64,000 bases of DNA from Ariolimax columbianus (Eukaryota; Mollusca; Gastropoda; Stylommatophora; Arionidae): contig JAVGWX010000002.1 of the NCBI GenBank assembly GCA_036924085.1, positions 152,270,571 to 152,334,570 on the forward strand, in the 5' to 3' direction. A program made the position numbers and the translations under genes. The notes beneath the pieces are model-generated. The model made no database searches, had not been told where the DNA came from, and saw only the letters and a program-made list of their open reading frames with translations. Below are positions 47,985 through 59,689 of this stretch, in pieces; position 1 is the stretch's first letter; the number at the start of each line of letters is the position of its first letter.

Positions 47985-48442
47985 TGTTTCACGGAAGTCA
48001 AGCGTATGATAGGGTATCTTCTAGAGGCATCTCGGATGTTGCAGCGTACATCAGGTGAGTCTGACCAGCGCATTGTAGGTCTTCCCAGCGGACTTTTCTT
48101 AACTCTGGTTTACCAGACTGCTGTCGCTTTGCTCCATCGACCATCGTTTCGTGGTAAGATGTGATCTGTACATCTATGTTTTGCTTTGCCTGCATGGATT
48201 ACCCCATCACTCACCATGGACAATTGTCTTATGTCAGAATTGTTGAGACCTTTCATACTTTTGTTCCGGAGAGTTATTTCGACTAAGCGTCTCTCAAGGA
48301 ACGTCTGGGCCACTCTCAAACGGTCCTGTAGTGGTTTTATTAGTTTACGTCTTAGCACCGTAAAACGGAAGATACATGCGAGAAATAATATCATCTGAAC
48401 ATTGATTGGAAGCACATTCACATGTCCTTCAGAAATTAGCAT
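47985..48442 (-). mobile_element. RTE-like LINE, RT C-terminal relic
   Basis: The minus strand reads LRVAQTFLERRLVEITLRNK, NSDIRQLSMVSDGV, LPRNDGRWSKATAVW and, after a frame change, RKVRWEDLQ with a short C-terminal stretch. This follows the usual order of the RTE-like C-terminus (AQRxMERxMLGITLRD, DxRWxxxxxxW, GRPxxRWxDD). Catalytic parts are absent. Confidence 0.65.
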
Positions 48443-50749
48443 TCGTTCTATGTTTCTCCGTAACTGAGTACGGAGTATCGTTGCATGTTAACCTATTGAT
48501 ACATCAAAACATGAGCCTTGCTGTGTTGTTACACGGCGTATAAAACCAACTCCAACTGAGAAATAAACACTGCATAATCGACATAGTACGACCTGAAACA
48601 CCAAGTAACGTCGTCATAGAAATGGGGAAAGAAGAAACAGTCAAACGATCGAAGGTATGTGATGTTAGGACCCGAGGTGCAGAACACAAGACTAACACCT
48701 AGAAGAAGTTTCCTACAGTCAATTACAAACTAATCCCTGAAAACACCCATCGTGAAAGTGAAATCTAACTGACGCAAATCCCATGGATTGAACTGCAGGA
48801 GGAAACTGCGCTAAGAAAATACTTGCCTCGAGGATCAAGGTCATGAAATAGGCTCCGAACTGGTGTAACAGGATGCATGAATAGCTTATAGAGCTGTAGA
48901 TACAGGAGGGATGAGCTATGTGACCATAGAGCAACACAAGACCGATACCACATGATGATCTACCTAATAGAAACATGCAAAATGGATGACATATTTAGGG
49001 GAAATAAGAAGACAGTCCAGGTGACTGAACTTCGGAAACATAATGTCTGACAGGAAAGGGGACGTTAATTAGTAATCTAAACCAGTGTGGCAACTGTTGG
49101 AGATGCATGCCAGGGTTGAAGACTTGGCCAAAGAGATCACACGAGTAAGTGAAACATAGCTCGCTGGCTACCTCAAGGTACACACAGCTTTCCAAAACCC
49201 TCATCTGCCTCCTTGGCGGTTCTTGAAACAGACTGCAACCTTGTAGGGTACCTGAGAAATTTGGGGTCGAAGCGGAAATGCAAACACGGAACCACAAATG
49301 TGCCGGGCTAAAATCGGGTGTGTCGATGTGAAAGGCGGAGATATCCATCTGTGAATCTATCTGGTCGACCATTAAATGATATCTTCCGTTGGATTCCATG
49401 GTTTGCCTTTCAAACTTTCATTTGGCTATTGATAAGAAGTTTATTAGTGGTTCATTCCTGCGTCCTGCTAGGCCTGGGTAAGGGGTAGCTTTGTGGTTCG
49501 AGCCTTTAAACTTCTAACTGTTGACTTATGTCTACCCAGCAGTGTAAGTCTGGACTCTGCTTTCGGGTGATGCTGATAATCGTTGTGCAGTCATTGTTTG
49601 CAATCAAGCTACTGCCGTTTCCGGCCATACCATCAAGGCATGTAGGAGTTATGTATGGCCCAGTTAGATGAGTAATATCGGGGATGAAAATCATATGACC
49701 ACTGCAACCAGCAACACATTATGTCAAAGAATACTGAAGACGGCCCTGCATAGAAACCTCCTCATATAAAACGATTCCAATTTAAACCGTCTATAAAAAA
49801 CGTATGTAGGTCTGTCCCAGTTATAGAACAGAGACAGAAAACGAAACCACAGTACGGCCCCGCAGGGACAAAGATTAATAGAAACACATTTACACGTTCT
49901 TGACCTCTCTCTCGCTAATGCCTGCCGTATTACGTTGTGTTTGTATGGTCAATCCATTCTCATTTGTTAGGTGTTTTTGTTTGTACTTTATCACTGATGA
50001 AAGTATTGTGGCTATAATGTGGGTTTAGTTTTATGTCTATTTCGGTGAAAAACTGAACATTACCTAAAGATGGTTTGATATATTTTTGACCTTCATTACC
50101 GGATCTGCTTCGACATGTTGCTATATAATTAAATCGCCATTGTCAATTGCGCTATACATCAATCAATATAAATCAAAGTCTGCTTCTCTGCTTGTTACAT
50201 GGACAATTAACAACATCTCGCCAGCATACAAGGTCCTAGGGTGCTCTTTCTTCCTGTCCCCATGTATAATTGTGTAATCCTAGTTCTTTCCCACATATTC
50301 TCTTATCTATGCATGTGTGGGTGTACATCTCTTTCGCTTCCCCTACGGATTTCATGTACAATTCTGGCTTTGTTGCACTGTGCCTATCCAATCCCAATTT
50401 TTTCACTTAATTTGTTGCTCCTGTGAATGTTTTTTGCATGTTTCCCACAAGTCGTCATTTCTCAAGATGTCCTGACACTTTACCCCCATTATCATCTGTT
50501 AACGAAAGACTGGAGTCTGTGTTGTTTGGACTTAGTCCATCTTCATCTTCCGACTCCATACATCATCATCGACGACTCTGTTGTTGAATATTCTAACGTT
50601 GGTGTGTTTCTTGAAGTCTTTGGTTCTCCATATGTTGTTTAGTTTCAGAAATGAGATATTTGCCTTCCAGTCCTGGACTGTACAGATACATACTCCATGT
50701 AAAACGTCCAGTTTATGTGATGAACTCGTAATTGTCATTCAGTAAAAAA
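48443..50749. other. no gene recognised
   Basis: About 2.3 kb of single-copy-looking sequence. The longest frame is 134 codons on the minus strand (48995-49399), without signal peptide, domain or repeat; it is not called. Confidence 0.4.
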
Positions 50750-50990
50750 AAAGGGACGGCGTGGGTTAGTGGCTAAGTGACACGGCTCACAACCAAAGTT
50801 GCTGGGTTCAATTTCCATCACAGTACCGGGCGTTATCCCGGGGAAGCAAACCCTTAGAAAATGCAAGAGGAAGCAAACCCTTATATAAAATGCAAGCTGA
50901 AGTCGGATGCACAGGGCCGACAGGCGCAAAATAAAAACCACAGTGCAACGCACACCGCCTTGGGGAATAGATAAATAAGGCGAACTTGAA
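50750..50990 (+). mobile_element. tRNA-derived SINE, plus copy
   Basis: GGCGTGGGTTAGTGGCTAAG, CTGGGTTCAATTTCCATCAC (B-box-like), GGGAAGCAAACCCTTAGAAA, a duplicated AAGCAAACCCTTA segment, GCTGAAGTCGGATGCACAGG and AACCACAGTGCAACGCACAC. Same family as 47473-47731 in the opposite orientation, 3 kb apart. Confidence 0.85.
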
Positions 50991-51277
50991 AACAAATAAA
51001 AATAACAATTCAGTTAAAAGGCAACATGATGATATTGAAGCTGAAATCAACGGCTCCTGCTATCCCGTGTCTTCACTTTATCTAGTGTGCACCGCCCCCT
51101 CCCCCTCCACCCCACCCCTGCACAGCCATTACCTTAAGAGCTGTGTTCGCTGTAGTAGTATATCTACCGGCAGAGCGTTCCATGATTGACAGGTCGAAGT
51201 GTAAGATCCACACCAAGGGAATTCACAAACTTGCTGTCCAGCTGGGAGACTGGGGACAGTATAGGACTGAAGGCCAA
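50991..51277. other. no gene seen
   Basis: Spacer with a C-rich stretch at 51090-51120. Confidence 0.5.
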
Positions 51278-51330
51278 CCTGACAGAAACGCCTGTTGAAA
51301 ACGGGTGCACTGGGTCACAGGTCTAACGAT
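51278..51330 (+). mobile_element. SINE-tail-related fragment
   Basis: CAGAAACGCCTGTTGAAAAC then GGGTGCACTGGGTCACAGG. It matches 56356 and, more loosely, the TCGGATGCACAGGGCCGACA part of the SINE tail. Confidence 0.6.
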
Positions 51331-51829
51331 AGAGAGCAACCAAATTCTCAATGATGACGTCACTAATAAAAAGTAAGCAGTGTGGTGCTCATCCCACGAG
51401 GCGATCAGAGTGCCAGCACCCCAACCCCATCTCCCATCTCATCGAAGGGGTTCATACAATGGTACTAGGGCTCACGCTCATCCCCTACAGAAAGAACCTA
51501 TAACCATCAAAGATACCATTCGACGACGCTTTCTAGAGATGCATCAATAACCTCAGGCTAACCACTTTTTTCTTTAAATATTTTCAAGATAAAATATGAT
51601 GACGCACGAAGAAAAACAAGAAGACGAAATCATCGGTCGGTTAAGGTTTACCAGACCGAATGTGATCTCCACCAACTGCCAGAGTGTTTTTTAAGCACTA
51701 CTACTTTATTTACGTTCTAAAAAGTGACTGGTACAAAAATAACCGAGATTTTGTCCCCAATTTGAAATAAATAGATCAGACGGGAATAGTTTCCTATCGT
51801 TAGCTTATTAAATAGTTCTATTAGGAAGC
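51331..51829. other. no gene seen
   Basis: Spacer, possibly decayed 5' part of the following RT relic. Confidence 0.4.
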
Positions 51830-53245
51830 CATGCGCGCTGCAGGTCCGGATCATATTCCGCCAGAGCTATTGAAGTATGCCATGGACCCCATCAACTCCG
51901 CTCTCCGCCACCTCTTTTTACAATTCTGGAAAACAGGGAACGAGATGGACTAGTTATCGCCCTATACAAAAGCAAGGGAAGACGTAAGGACTGCAACATA
52001 TATACACCAATCACACTGCTCTCAGTGCCATGAAAGTATTTGTACATGTGCTGCTGGCCCGGCTGAAGCCACTCCTGATCCCAAAACCTCCTCCTTATCT
52101 ACCCCAGGTAGATCAACTGTGGATGCAATTCTCACTCTTCTGCTCCTTGCTGAGCTGCACCATGCGTTCAACCCGCATCCTCTGCGCTGTGTATGTAACG
52201 ATAAACGCGGCATTTGATTCGATCTATAGGTCTGCTCTATGGAAAGCCGGGCACAGCAACGGTTACACTGTTGAACTTGATAAGGAAGCTACAAACGGAC
52301 CCCGGGGCCAGAGTTCGTCTGGGTTGCGCTTTCTCAGACAGGTAGGGTTGCATCCTTGCCCCTGACCATTTCTGCCGAGCCAGAACTGGAATCTCCACCG
52401 TCTCGACTCAAACCATCTGGACATTGACATGAACTAAACAGGCATCGCAGGCCTCGCCTATGCTGATGACTTAATCCTAGTCGGCCCAGACAATGCGGCC
52501 CAACAACAGTCGATTTATTTGATCTCGAAACATCAAACCTGAGCATATCAATATCTTGGGCCAAGACAACAATTCAGAACCTTGGCTCCAACACTGGTCT
52601 TTACAGCATTGGTGTCAATGATCACAAGTTGGAGAGCACCAATGAATCCACATACCTGGGGAGTTCTTTTTCATCCAATGGACGCAGTGCGCCTGACATT
52701 TTTAGAAGGATCGGACTTTCTGCCTCCTCTATGAAAGACCTCCGCCGGAAATAATGCCAGACTCTCTCTCGGATCCAAAATTTATATTTATCAGACGTGT
52801 GGAATTCATGTCCCCCTGTATGGTTGAGAGACTTAGACCCTACTTAAACAGGACAAATCAAGACTCCATGCCTTTCATATGCGCAACCAGCGAAGCATAC
52901 TCGGTATCCAGTGATTCGATTTCGTCCGTAATGTCCAGGTGTCTGCAAAGACAATTCTTCCCTCCATCTCGGGCACTCTGGATCGCCGCAGCTGTTTTTG
53001 GTCACGTGGTCCGAGCGGATCGAGAACTTCCGGCTCACAAGATAATGTCCAAGTCAGCTAAGTGTAACAGCCGTTGCCACCTGCCAGCTGGAGGGGTGGG
53101 AGGGGACGACCCTGTTCTACGTGGCTTCGACAGACAGTAGTTTCTCCTTCAGCATTGAAGGAAGTTAGGCAACACGCCTCAGCAGTTGGATATGGTAGTG
53201 GTCGAAAGACAAAACGGGCCCTAGATGCGCATGCAAACATTATTA
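51830..53245 (+). mobile_element. non-LTR RT relic with (ATT)n tail
   Basis: Broken frames read AGPDHIPPELLKYAMDP, GLVIALYKSKGRRKDC, ITLLSV, KVFVHVLLARLKPLL, a motif A remnant INAAFDSIYRSALWKA (about 52205), and GLAYADDLILVGPDNAAQQQ (motif C, about 52460). A YLGSSFSSNG segment follows at 52655. The segment ends near 53236 with (ATT)n, a usual 3' tail. There are numerous stops and frameshifts. Confidence 0.85.
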
Positions 53246-54507
53246 TTATTATTAGGAATTCATTTTGCAATTGTTGTTGTTGCTGGCTGGATTAGAAACA
53301 CGATCCCGTAGATATCGTAATGCAAGATACTGTCAGATAGCTCTTCAATTGTATAGTAGATATTCGCTGGGAAAGCGTTAGTTTCATCATGCAAATAAAT
53401 GAGCGAAACAAGAACAAAATGAACAATCAGCTTCCAAGAAATGAAAACCCTAATCATAGACATAAGAAAAGCCCACAAAACGAGAGACAAATAGGACTGT
53501 CTCTTGCGAGCGTATTAAGTGATCATGTTGTGCGTGAGAAAGGGACATAACTGATCGAATGGTCACTTACGCAGGCTAAAATTTACTTCATGTCCAATGT
53601 GTACGTGCGGGCAAGCAGTGCAGATAGTAGAACATACGCATCACAACTCTTATATGTTTAGTCAATTGCGTATTGTGCACTGACCCATTAAGACGAACCC
53701 CACACACAATTGTTTGGCAGCCCTGAAGAAACCTCCATTACACCAACTTTTATTCACAGAACTTTCCTCCACCTAAAGACGTAACAAAAAAAGTCGTGGC
53801 GAGCGAAAAGAAGATCATGGAAACGGTGCATAAGGCATTGTATGTGAGCACCCCTTATGTGCTAAGTTCATTTTATTGCTGAACGTGCCGACAACAGAGT
53901 ACAAACACGGCACTCTAGCGGTAGCTCTGACTTCGTTCAATACCAATTTACAGCTAGGTAGACTTGGAAAAGCTGTAATCCCGCGAAAAAAAATCAAATA
54001 TTATCAGTCTGTGAACGTGAGCATGATTTGAACATGACACTTTGCAAATGTAAACTCAGCTCACATTCCCTAGACCACCGAATGTCATTCATCGGGATGG
54101 CACAAATGTCAGATTTCATTAGGATGATAATTTACAAGTTCTACCAGGAAAAATTATCTATCGATAATGCCAAACAAATACAATGAAAATGTTAAAGGTC
54201 CTTACTTATAACTTACTTACATAATCGCCTACGTGCACAACGAAATGTTAATCATCTAGACATGATATAATTGAGATAGGGTATATTTGTGCGGAGGACT
54301 ATCTGCCGGATAGTGCAGAAGTAATAGTGGCGGAAACAGTCACTTCTTCTACTGCCAAACAATGCTTTGGTGCTACATGGGAAAACTAGACGGTGTGCTA
54401 CTATGGTTTGAAAGAGGCAGTATTAGGTCAAGAAAGATGTATTCAAATAGAGAGTATGGGCCATTACATTCCTGATGTCAACATTCTTAATGATATGTCT
54501 ACTAGAG
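53246..54507. other. no gene seen
   Basis: Spacer; 60-76-codon frames only. Confidence 0.45.
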
Positions 54508-54620
54508 ACGTTTGTAGCAGATTCATTTCTCTTATCTCTTGTCAAACGTACAACTACCACTCTTTTGTAGCAGATTCATTTCTCTTATCTCTTGTCAAAC
54601 GTACAACTACCACTCTTTAA
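54508..54620. repeat. 54-bp exact tandem duplication
   Basis: TTTGTAGCAGATTCATTTCT to CAACTACCACTCT occurs twice in a row without a noticed difference, suggesting a recent event. Confidence 0.95.
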
Positions 54621-55194
54621 CTCCCAACTCTAATGAGAACATTGTAATAATAATTATATTATTTTTATTCCAAACACCAATCGTCTTATAACAATAACCT
54701 CGGTAACATATCTAATGTCCACCAAGATGTACGTGCAAGTACCGCAGGTCTTTCTCTTATATTATCACTGATAAATTCTAGATAATACCGACTTGTACCG
54801 CGCTCTTGTGATTTGTCCATTAGATCTATTTGTTTTGGGTTTTCTTATTGTTCTTTACGTGTTGTTGACCTCCACATCATCTCTTCATTTGTTGGTTCTA
54901 ATCGTGTATAGGTTTTGTTATTCTCCTATATTTATCCCATATATATCTCTGCTTTCTCTGGAACGTTCGATTGTGGTGATAGCTGTCGTTGTTTCTGTCA
55001 TCAACCTGTGTCCTAGGTATGTATGTTGCTTTCGAAAGAAAGTATAGGTGGAGGGAGACCAAAACAATCTTTATAGAGGTCCACCTTTAGGATTCATAAG
55101 GGTGTCGAATATTGCCTTCCAGCTCGTGAAGACGCCACGCATGTACAAGACATATATTTTTGTAACGTCCAAAAGAAAACTCAACTGGGTTACT
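54621..55194. other. no gene seen
   Basis: An 84-codon plus frame (54793-55047) is hydrophobic (LVICPLDLFVLGFLIVLYVL) but unsupported by any domain or context. Confidence 0.4.
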
Positions 55195-55262
55195 ATAGCT
55201 GAGATGTGAGGCTCTCGGCTCTAAAGAAAAGAACGTAAGAAGAAAACCTGTCTGGTTTTAAT
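55195..55262 (+). mobile_element. tRNA-like SINE head fragment
   Basis: GGTTACTATAGCTGAGATGT then GAGGCTCTCGGCTCTAAAG. This is the non-repeated relative of the unit that seeds the 2.2-kb G-rich array. Confidence 0.5.
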
Positions 55263-55285
55263 CTCAAAAATGAAACAAAATAGTA

Positions 55286-55640
55286 TAGGCTGACAAGCCA
55301 ACGGCGAGAGGCTACACGGTGAGGGATTACGGCCGAACGCCTCTAAGCCAAAATCCCGCCCAAAAGCTCAGCACGATCGCAAAGGGAGGCTTAGACATGG
55401 TGGGGACCTGGGGCTCCCGCTCCCGCTCCAGCCCCGCCCGGTCGAGCAGCAGAATGAGGTCTCTGCCGTCCACCGATCAAAGCGGGCGGGAAGCTGCTCG
55501 ATATTCACCCCATGCGGCGATGAGGTATGAAACCATTTGTAGAAGACTTAGTTCTCGGTCGGGGTGCCCTAAGCAGTAGATCAGCTACCTCACTGCGAAC
55601 TGCTGAGACTCAACCCTTGACCATGAGATATGTCCGCACA
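55286..55640 (+). pseudogene. 28S rRNA 3'-end fragment, copy 1
   Basis: In order: GGCTGACAAGCCAACGGCGA, GATTACGGCCGAACGCCTCT, AAGCCAAAATCCCGCC, a GC-rich middle, GAAACCATTTGTAGAAGACT, TCTCGGTCGGGGT, AGTAGATCAGCTACCTCACT and GACTCAACCCTTGACC. These follow the conserved terminal domain of eukaryotic large-subunit rRNA through its natural 3' end. Scattered substitutions at normally invariant bases and 5' truncation indicate a pseudogene or an rRNA-derived repeat. The 86-codon frame here is not a protein. Confidence 0.8.
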
Positions 55641-55699
55641 CCAGGCGAACACCATCTCCGTGCCGTGACCAGGCTTGTCCCCTGGTCAAATGCACTCCT

Positions 55700-55905
55700 T
55701 CGAGAGAAATCACAGGTCGCTGACATTTGGTCCACGTGCTTGGCTGATAAGCCAATGGTGCGAAGCTACCATATGAGGGACTACGGCCAAACGTCTCTAA
55801 GCCAGAACTCCTTCCTAAATATCAGCACCGCTGTGATGGGAGGCTACGACATGGCTGAGACCTGGGGCTTGAGTCTCAGCCCGGCCCGGTCGATACGCAG
55901 AAATG
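55700..55905 (+). pseudogene. 28S rRNA 3'-end fragment, copy 2
   Basis: CGAGAGAAATCACAGGTCGC, TGACATTTGGTCCACGTGCT, TGGCTGATAAGCCAATGGTG, CGAAGCTACCATATGAGGGA and ACGTCTCTAAGCCAGAA follow the 28S order, starting about 45 bases further 5' than copy 1. The same middle segment as copy 1 then follows (GGGAGGCTACGACATGG, GACCTGGGGCT, GCCCGGTCGA). It stops before the 28S 3' end. About 60 bases of unrelated sequence separate the copies, and both are followed by an AAATGCACTCCT phrase. Confidence 0.8.
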
Positions 55906-56355
55906 CACCTGGATAAATGCACTCCTGCCTTGCTCTTTACCTCTGTCTGCTATCAGTCATCCCAATGGACGCAGAAGAGATGCAGTCCAGCGGACATTGC
56001 ACCCTCTGCCCTATTGTGACAACCTACCAGGTGGCGGGGAATGCTAGGCGTTCCATCACTGCAGATGAGCCGAGAAAATACAAGGAGCAAAGAGATACCT
56101 CACTCACATGCATATGATACGTTTCTGGCAGGACGTTACGATCCTGAGACACAGTCACACTGGACTGCCTCTCTTCCGGGATAGTACAAACTAGTACATA
56201 GTCCATCATATCATATCATTGCCAAACCCTATAGACACGAGGAGTGGGGAAGACTCGATAGTCCTGCAAGACAACTTCCCAAAGAGAGACAACTCTGACC
56301 AAAAACAACTGCTGCCTTGCAGTTAGGCTGGGGACATCCAAAGGCTAATGAGGGC
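55906..56355. other. no gene seen
   Basis: Frames of about 60 codons only. Confidence 0.45.
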
Positions 56356-56425
56356 AACCCTACAGAAACGCCTGTTGAAATCGGATGCACTGAGCCACAG
56401 GCTTAACAAAATAAAACAGTGCAAC
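56356..56425 (+). mobile_element. SINE-tail-related fragment
   Basis: CAGAAACGCCTGTTGAAATC, GGATGCACTGAGCCACAGG, AAAATAAAACAGTGCAACG. It links the 51.28-kb fragment to the tail of the 50.75-kb SINE, and is followed by a GAAGAAGAAG tail at 56454. Confidence 0.65.
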
Positions 56426-57053
56426 GTAAATATCGCTGTAAACAGCGTACGATGAAGAAGAAGAAGAAACAATAGTATAATTCTCTCAAAGACCGTGACA
56501 TCAGGGCCAAGTCATTTCAGAGATGAACAATGCACTCGAGGTCCCATATACAGGCTGTTCTTGTTAAAGAAGTCTTGGCAGATGAAAATTAAAACAGCAG
56601 ACTGTTAGCACGTTTTATGGGTCAAACATTCTAAACACAATACAAATTATTCCGTAATGACCCGCCTGAAGGCAACAGAAGTAGGCAGCAACTCCACCAC
56701 GTAGAGACACAACAGACACATTTCTTGTCTCATATCTGCACACATGATTGCTAATATAAGAAATTTAAAAATCCTCCCCTCACACACACCTCCACATACG
56801 TAGATGATCTGTGTATGTTTTTGTTTCTAAGAATTGACGTAACTGAACTCAGTGCAAACCCACAATTGCTCAGTCTCTCTCAGCAAATGGCGCAGGGTAT
56901 GGATATTGATGGTCCCTGTAGGTCACTGGTTGTTCACTCTCCTGCTCTGTCCTCTCATGCGCCCTTCTCCGCTCGAACCTCGTTTAATGTCAAAACTTTG
57001 CAGCCTGAGGATTGCTGCTTAATTTTTTCTATGTGTCCACAGCCAACAGGTTG
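56426..57053. other. no gene seen
   Basis: Spacer. Confidence 0.5.
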
Positions 57054-57405
57054 TTAATTGATTGATTTCAAAATCTCATTCCTGTCCATCACCAACGTGT
57101 CTATGATGGAAGCTTCTGAAGCCACGATTTCAGCTCTTTCGTTGCCCTGAACCCCAGCATAACCAGGACAGTAGATCCATGTCAACCACTGCAGGTTTGA
57201 GGCCTCAACAGCTGCTATCCACTCGTACGTAAGCCATCTTTTATGTACCTTCTGAAGTAGGGCGTGGGCGTCTGTCACGATGTTAAACAAGTCTCAGATA
57301 TCCATCTCAGCGCTAAGGGCACTGCTTCGATCTTAATTCTCAAACTGAAGGTTCCTAACATGTATGTTCTACTGCACTCGGCAACGACCTGTCTTCTCAC
57401 TCTAG
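57054..57405 (-). mobile_element. LINE RNase H domain relic
   Basis: The minus strand reads VVAECSRTYMLGTFSLRIKI and EAVPLALRWISETCLTS, then after a frame change NIVTDAHALLQKVHKRWLTY, EWIAAVEASNLQWLTWIYCP, GYAGVQGNERAEIVASEA and TLVMDRNEILKSI. The RNase H acidic residues (xxTDxxA, GNExAE) are recognisable. The usual histidine before AGVQGNE is replaced by Y. It belongs to a different LINE subfamily from the 16.6-kb copy. The upstream side is directly replaced by the 52/53-bp array. Confidence 0.85.
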
Positions 57406-57419
57406 TCGAACAGCCCCAC

Positions 57420-58045
57420 CCTGATGTCCCGTTGAACTGCACTGATCTGTCAGGTGTGTATAACAGCCCCACCCGGATGTCCCGTTGAACTGCACTGATC
57501 TGTCGGGTGTGTATAACAGCCCCACCCTGATGTCCCGTTGAACTGCACTGATCTGTCGGGTGTGTATAACAGCCACACCCTGATGTCCCGTTTAACTGCA
57601 CGGATCTGTCGGGTGTGTATAACAGCCCACCATGATGTCCCGTTGAACTGCACGGATCTGTCGGGTGTGTATAACAGCCCACCCTGATGTCCCGTTGAAC
57701 TGCACGGATCTGTCGGGTGTGTATAACAGCCCCACCCTGATGTCCCGTTGAACTGCACGGATCTGTCGGGTGTGTATAACAGCCCACCCTGATGTCCCGT
57801 TGAACTGCACGGATCTGTCGGGTGTGTATAACAGCCCATCCTGATGTCCCATTGAACTGCACGGATCTGTCGGGTGTGTATAACAGCCCACCCTGATGTC
57901 CCGTTGAACTGCACGGATCTGTTGGGTGTGTATAACAGCCCCACCCTGATGTCCCCTTGAACTGCACGGATCTGTCAGGTGTGTATAACAGCCCACCCTG
58001 ATGTCCCGTTGAACTGCACGGATCTGTCGGGTGTGTATAACAGCA
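57420..58045. repeat. 52/53-bp minisatellite, about 12 copies
   Basis: The core is CTGTCGGGTGTGTATAACAG then CCCCACCCTGATGTCCCGTT and GAACTGCACGGAT. A three- or four-C variant alternates the length, so minus frames of up to 230 codons slip through all phases; they are artefacts. Confidence 0.97.
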
Positions 58046-58075
58046 TCACTATGATGCGTGTTCTCCTTTATCAGC

Positions 58076-58185
58076 GGATTAACCTGGTACTATGCTCTAC
58101 CGTTGCCCCATTCTCTGCGTACATTGCCAGGGTTACGATATGCTCTACCGTTGCCCCATTCTCTGCGTACATTGCCAGGGTTACG
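58076..58185. repeat. 48-bp tandem duplication
   Basis: TATGCTCTACCGTTGCCCCA then TTCTCTGCGTACATTGCCAG and GGTTACGA, twice. Confidence 0.95.
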
Positions 58186-58284
58186 AAAACTATCTAGTAC
58201 TCTATCATTATAACACCAGTGTGGATCCATTCTCATAAGGTACATGAGCAGTGATTAAGTGTGGTGAGAAGAAAGGAACCTATG

Positions 58285-58350
58285 TCTTACTGAGGTTTTG
58301 ATCATAAATCCCTGTGGTCAAGGGATCAACATCCTAACCACTCGGCTACC
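58285..58350 (-). mobile_element. tRNA-like head, minus
   Basis: The minus strand reads CAGGTAGCCGAGTGGTTAGG (good A box) followed by TTGATCCCTTGACCACAGGG. The B-box region is decayed. Probably a SINE head or tRNA pseudogene. Confidence 0.45.
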
Positions 58351-59689
58351 TGAGAAAACGAGGCCTGCGCGTGATACACATGTGGAGGAGCATAAAACAG
58401 TCCTAATTTCATGAGTGTTTTAATGATATATTCTTGTCTCCTAAAAGTCTATACCAAAACATGACGTACACGTTTAAATCAAATATTGGTAATAACCGTG
58501 CGCTGATACCGCTTGTGTCCAGTCAAAAAGAACACATACTTGCATCTTCGCTGTAAAATTCGATACCAAATAACAAAGCATCCTTGTCCGGACCAAGGAG
58601 AAGAAACACGCATTATTTGTAACATTTCTGGTCTCATATTTTTTTTCTCCATTCTTCCTTTCCTGCTCACATTGAAGGAATAAACATTTCTAAATCTACT
58701 ATTATCAGATATTAGAAGTGTTTGTTTTATCAGACTATATGATTTCTTTGTGTTATTTGTCTATGAAATCTGTACTTGATAATTTTGTCTATATAATCTG
58801 GTCAACTAATTAAAAATAGATATGCATGTAGGTATCCCTGTTCTGAGCAAAAACGATATGAGAACATATGTCGGCTCCATGTAAGGAGTATATTGACATC
58901 TTGGTTATTTACATAAACGAGAGGTGATATGCATAGCTACGACATATTTCTGAGACAGACCTTATCCCTCGGAAGGGAATTTGTGTGATACTTTACTCCC
59001 GTGTCCTGACCATCACGTTTAGTCATGTTTCCTATACTCAGCCAAGTGGATCGGCATCTATATTGCATTCTTCCAGAAGGTTTGGACAGATCATCAGGTG
59101 CTCCACGGAAGCATATCTCATCATCCGTGTCTCTTTTAAAACTATTTCTTCTTTCTGATATACCAGTTTTGATCCATGCCTAATGCAAGTGGTGTTCAGA
59201 CGCAGATTTTTTTTTCCCCCATTTCGATACATGGTACCTGCGTCAGTTTCTTCCATCTTTAGATGCGGAATCTTCCTTGACTAGTCTATAGCTGTTGCAT
59301 TGCCTGTCAGCAACTTCGTCTAGATGTCAGTCTTCTAAACTTCACTTGGTGTCCAAACATAGAGTGGCTGGTTTCGCTTACTTGTTTCTCTTAATTCGAT
59401 TTCTAATGTAGTGTTACCGTTGGCTATAGGGTATACTTTTTTCCATTGGTGTAGATGTTAGACACCATGTAACAATAACGAGTCTCATTCACTGCCGTAT
59501 GAATAAGTTTGACCTTTGCAATTTTTTTTTCTGAACTAGCAAGGCATGCTCAATGGCGAATCGACTCTATGCGTGAGCGTTTCCGCCAACACCTCAATGA
59601 TATCTGTAACCGCATGGGCCCCCCTAATGTCACACACTTCAATGGTAATAGGCACCGGGGTGTTGTCTTGTTTGTCCATCTTTACAGAA
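58351..59689. other. no gene seen
   Basis: A 72-codon minus frame at 59038-59256 (MEETDAGTMYRNGGKKNLRL start) contains EHLMICPNLLEECN, faintly like a LINE C-terminal segment, but is too short to call. Confidence 0.4.

Noticed and set aside
48995..49399. 134-codon minus frame as a possible exon
   Set aside because: No signal peptide, domain, repeat or splice context was recognised, and length is within chance expectation for this much sequence.
55319..55916. Plus frames of 86 and 129 codons
   Set aside because: The sequence is 28S rRNA-like; the frames are by-products of GC-rich rRNA.
57275..57996. Minus frames up to 230 codons
   Set aside because: They come from the 52/53-bp array; length slippage lets every phase read through. 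Only the last residues (about 57275-57405) are meaningful, as an RNase H relic.
59038..59256. 72-codon minus frame as a LINE C-terminus
   Set aside because: Only a loose EHLMICPNLLEEC resemblance; too short to assign.
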